DNA of 5,544 bases from Desulfobacterales bacterium (GTDB lineage: Bacteria; Desulfobacterota; Desulfobacteria; Desulfobacterales; JAUWMJ01), in contig JAUWMJ010000240.1 in NCBI GenBank assembly GCA_030613225.1, positions 1 to 5,544 of the forward strand, read 5' to 3'. Made by a program: the position numbers and the translations under genes. Below, in pieces: positions 4,798 through 5,544 of the stretch. Numbering within the stretch: the first letter of the stretch is position 1; each line of letters starts with the position of its first letter. Under the pieces are notes generated by a model. That model saw only the letters and a program-made list of their open reading frames with translations. It did no database searches and was not told the DNA's origin.

Positions 4798-5241
4798 ATG
4801 AATATTGTAAGATGGACACCATTAAGAGATATGGCAATTTTGCAAAATCGTTTTAACCGGTTTTTTGATGAGGATTTTTATTCACCAGGCCGGGAAAATG
4901 ATGAACTGGCAATGACCAGCTGGAATCCGGTTGTTGATATTTATGATAATGACAACAATATTGTCATAAAAGCTGAACTGCCAGGAATGGATAAAAAGGA
5001 TATTGCGATCGATTTAAAGGACAGGGTTTTGACTCTCAAAGGTGAGCGCTCCTTTGAAAATGAAGTTAAGGAGGAAAATTATTACAAAAGGGAAAGAGCT
5101 TTCGGGAAATTTCACAGGGCTTTTACATTGCCTGTAGGCCTGAACGCTGATAAGATCAAAGCTGATTTTAAGGACGGTGTTTTGAAAATAGATATTCCTA
5201 AACCTGAAGAGGAAAAGCCGAAAGAGATCACAATACACTAA
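4798..5241 (+). CDS. Hsp20/alpha-crystallin small heat-shock protein
   Basis: 147 residues, standard for bacterial class-A small heat-shock proteins, ATP-independent cytoplasmic chaperones that hold unfolding proteins for refolding by DnaK/ClpB. The N-terminal arm MNIVRWTPLRDMAILQNRFN carries the usual WxPxRDM...Q..(F/M)NR(F/L)FD signature. The alpha-crystallin domain runs from about 42 to 134: WNPVVDIYD, the KAELPGMDKKDI motif (58-69), LTLKGER (78-84), the flexible loop ENYYKRERAFGKFHRAFTLP (93-112) and the signature ADFKDGVLKIDIPK (122-135). The C-terminal IxI anchor that docks into a neighbouring subunit is I144-T-I146. A strong AAGGAGGA lies eight bases ahead of the ATG, consistent with high expression. 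The gene stands alone, with a perfect hairpin 29 bases after its stop. Divergent to it is the tandem-RHH-like gene. Confidence 0.97.
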   Translation: MNIVRWTPLRDMAILQNRFNRFFDEDFYSPGRENDELAMTSWNPVVDIYDNDNNIVIKAELPGMDKKDIAIDLKDRVLTLKGERSFENEVKEENYYKRERAFGKFHRAFTLPVGLNADKIKADFKDGVLKIDIPKPEEEKPKEITIH

Positions 5242-5270
5242 ACATTATTCATCATTCATTAAAATTTCTA

Positions 5271-5304
5271 TAACCGTTCAGGGGCCTAAACCCCTGAACG
5301 GTTA
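5271..5304 (+). terminator. Perfect 14-bp hairpin after hsp20
   Basis: TAACCGTTCAGGGG (5271-5284) pairs perfectly with CCCCTGAACGGTTA (5291-5304) around CCTAAA. It is placed as a terminator for hsp20, but no T tract follows on the plus strand. Its right end (CGGTTACGATCAAC) resembles the right end of the next hairpin (CGCTTACCGATCAAC), so it may instead belong to a dispersed palindromic repeat that also serves as a terminator. Confidence 0.6.
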
Positions 5305-5360
5305 CGATCAACGCACCCCCACACCCATTCAGAACAAAAAGGTCGCACAATCACCGTCCT

Positions 5361-5467
5361 GTAAGCGTTCACAGGTGCTGCATATGTGCGTGGTCAGGGC
5401 GACCAGCTATAGTCTGCTATGCTGATCGCCCTGAGCGCGTGCAGATGCGGTGCCTGTGAACGCTTAC
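5361..5467 (+). repeat. 107-nt nearly fully paired hairpin element
   Basis: GTAAGCGTTCACAGG (5361-5375) pairs exactly with CCTGTGAACGCTTAC (5453-5467). The next 32 bases on each side (5376-5407 and 5421-5452) align end to end without gaps. Of their nine non-Watson-Crick positions, six are G-U wobbles if the plus strand is the folded one. A terminal ATAG/CTAT stem (5409-5412, 5417-5420) closes a TCTG loop. No gene is encoded. The ends begin GTAA, as do those of IS66-type insertion sequences, but flanking 8-base duplications are absent. Confidence 0.75.
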
Positions 5468-5470
5468 CGA

Positions 5471-5542
5471 TCAACCTTCATAAAGTACGGCTAATATAGT
5501 AGCTTTTCCGCTTTTTGCTGCAACCAGATGTGGTGTGGTGGA
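5471..5542 (-). CDS. Possible 3' end of a gene entering from the right edge
   Basis: On the minus strand a frame is open from the window edge and reads STTPHLVAAKSGKATIL, AVLYEG, then TGA (5473-5471). It would end immediately before the long hairpin. Only 23 codons are visible and I recognise no family. Another minus frame reads PPHHIWLQQKAEKLLY before a stop, so the choice of frame is not secure. It could be chance. Confidence 0.2.
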   Translation of the reverse strand, partial: STTPHLVAAKSGKATILAVLYEG

Positions 5543-5544
5543 AA

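Noticed and set aside
5305..5475. 8-bp CGATCAAC copies as target-site duplication of an IS66-like insertion
   Set aside because: The left copy is separated from the GTAAGCG end by about 48 bases, so the pair does not bracket the inverted repeat; it is better explained as shared repeat-end sequence.

Overview
The window is AT-rich. It carries a small, well-formed set of bacterial genes between stretches of palindromic, repeat-rich intergenic DNA. The gene mix (orphan family-3 solute-binding protein, saccharopine-dehydrogenase-family oxidoreductase, FadR-type GntR regulator, Hsp20) and the repeat style (long imperfect palindromes and repeated CTCGTAAAAAGT boxes) remind me of marine sulfate-reducing Desulfobacterota such as Desulfobacterales. 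That assignment is inference; there is no rRNA or marker gene here.

Layout. Bases 2-276 (+) are the 3' end of a HAD-family phosphatase gene (phosphoglycolate-phosphatase-like), broken by an apparent one-base deletion near 134-136. Bases 277-1041 hold no convincing gene. They contain two adjacent palindromes (491-590), then a 185-bp-offset tandem repeat (634-971) whose two units share a 102-bp module (100/102 identical), and a perfect 16-bp hairpin (970-1008).

Bases 1042-3844 (-) form a compact three-gene cluster, read right to left: a GntR/FCD regulator, a saccharopine-dehydrogenase-family enzyme resembling lysine 6-dehydrogenase, and a secreted amino-acid-type binding protein. The same 15-bp palindromic sequence lies upstream of the regulator and upstream of the dehydrogenase, which strongly suggests the regulator controls both itself and the enzyme/binding-protein pair. 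The simplest reading is a small amino-acid sensing, uptake and catabolism unit. No permease or ATPase is present in the window.

Bases 3987-4583 (-) encode a 198-residue protein I cannot name. It looks like two ribbon-helix-helix units followed by a charged helical tail. It is divergent from an Hsp20 small heat-shock gene (4798-5241, +). The shared 214-bp intergenic region has promoter-like elements for both genes and a 10-bp inverted repeat between them, a plausible operator.

Bases 5242-5544 hold a 14-bp perfect hairpin after hsp20. A 107-nt, almost fully paired hairpin with related terminal sequence follows, and a possible 3' end of a minus-strand gene enters from the right edge. The strongest candidates for something undescribed are the repeat families (cassette-like 634-971, long hairpin 5361-5467), the tandem-RHH protein beside hsp20, and the GntR-controlled dehydrogenase/binding-protein operon.
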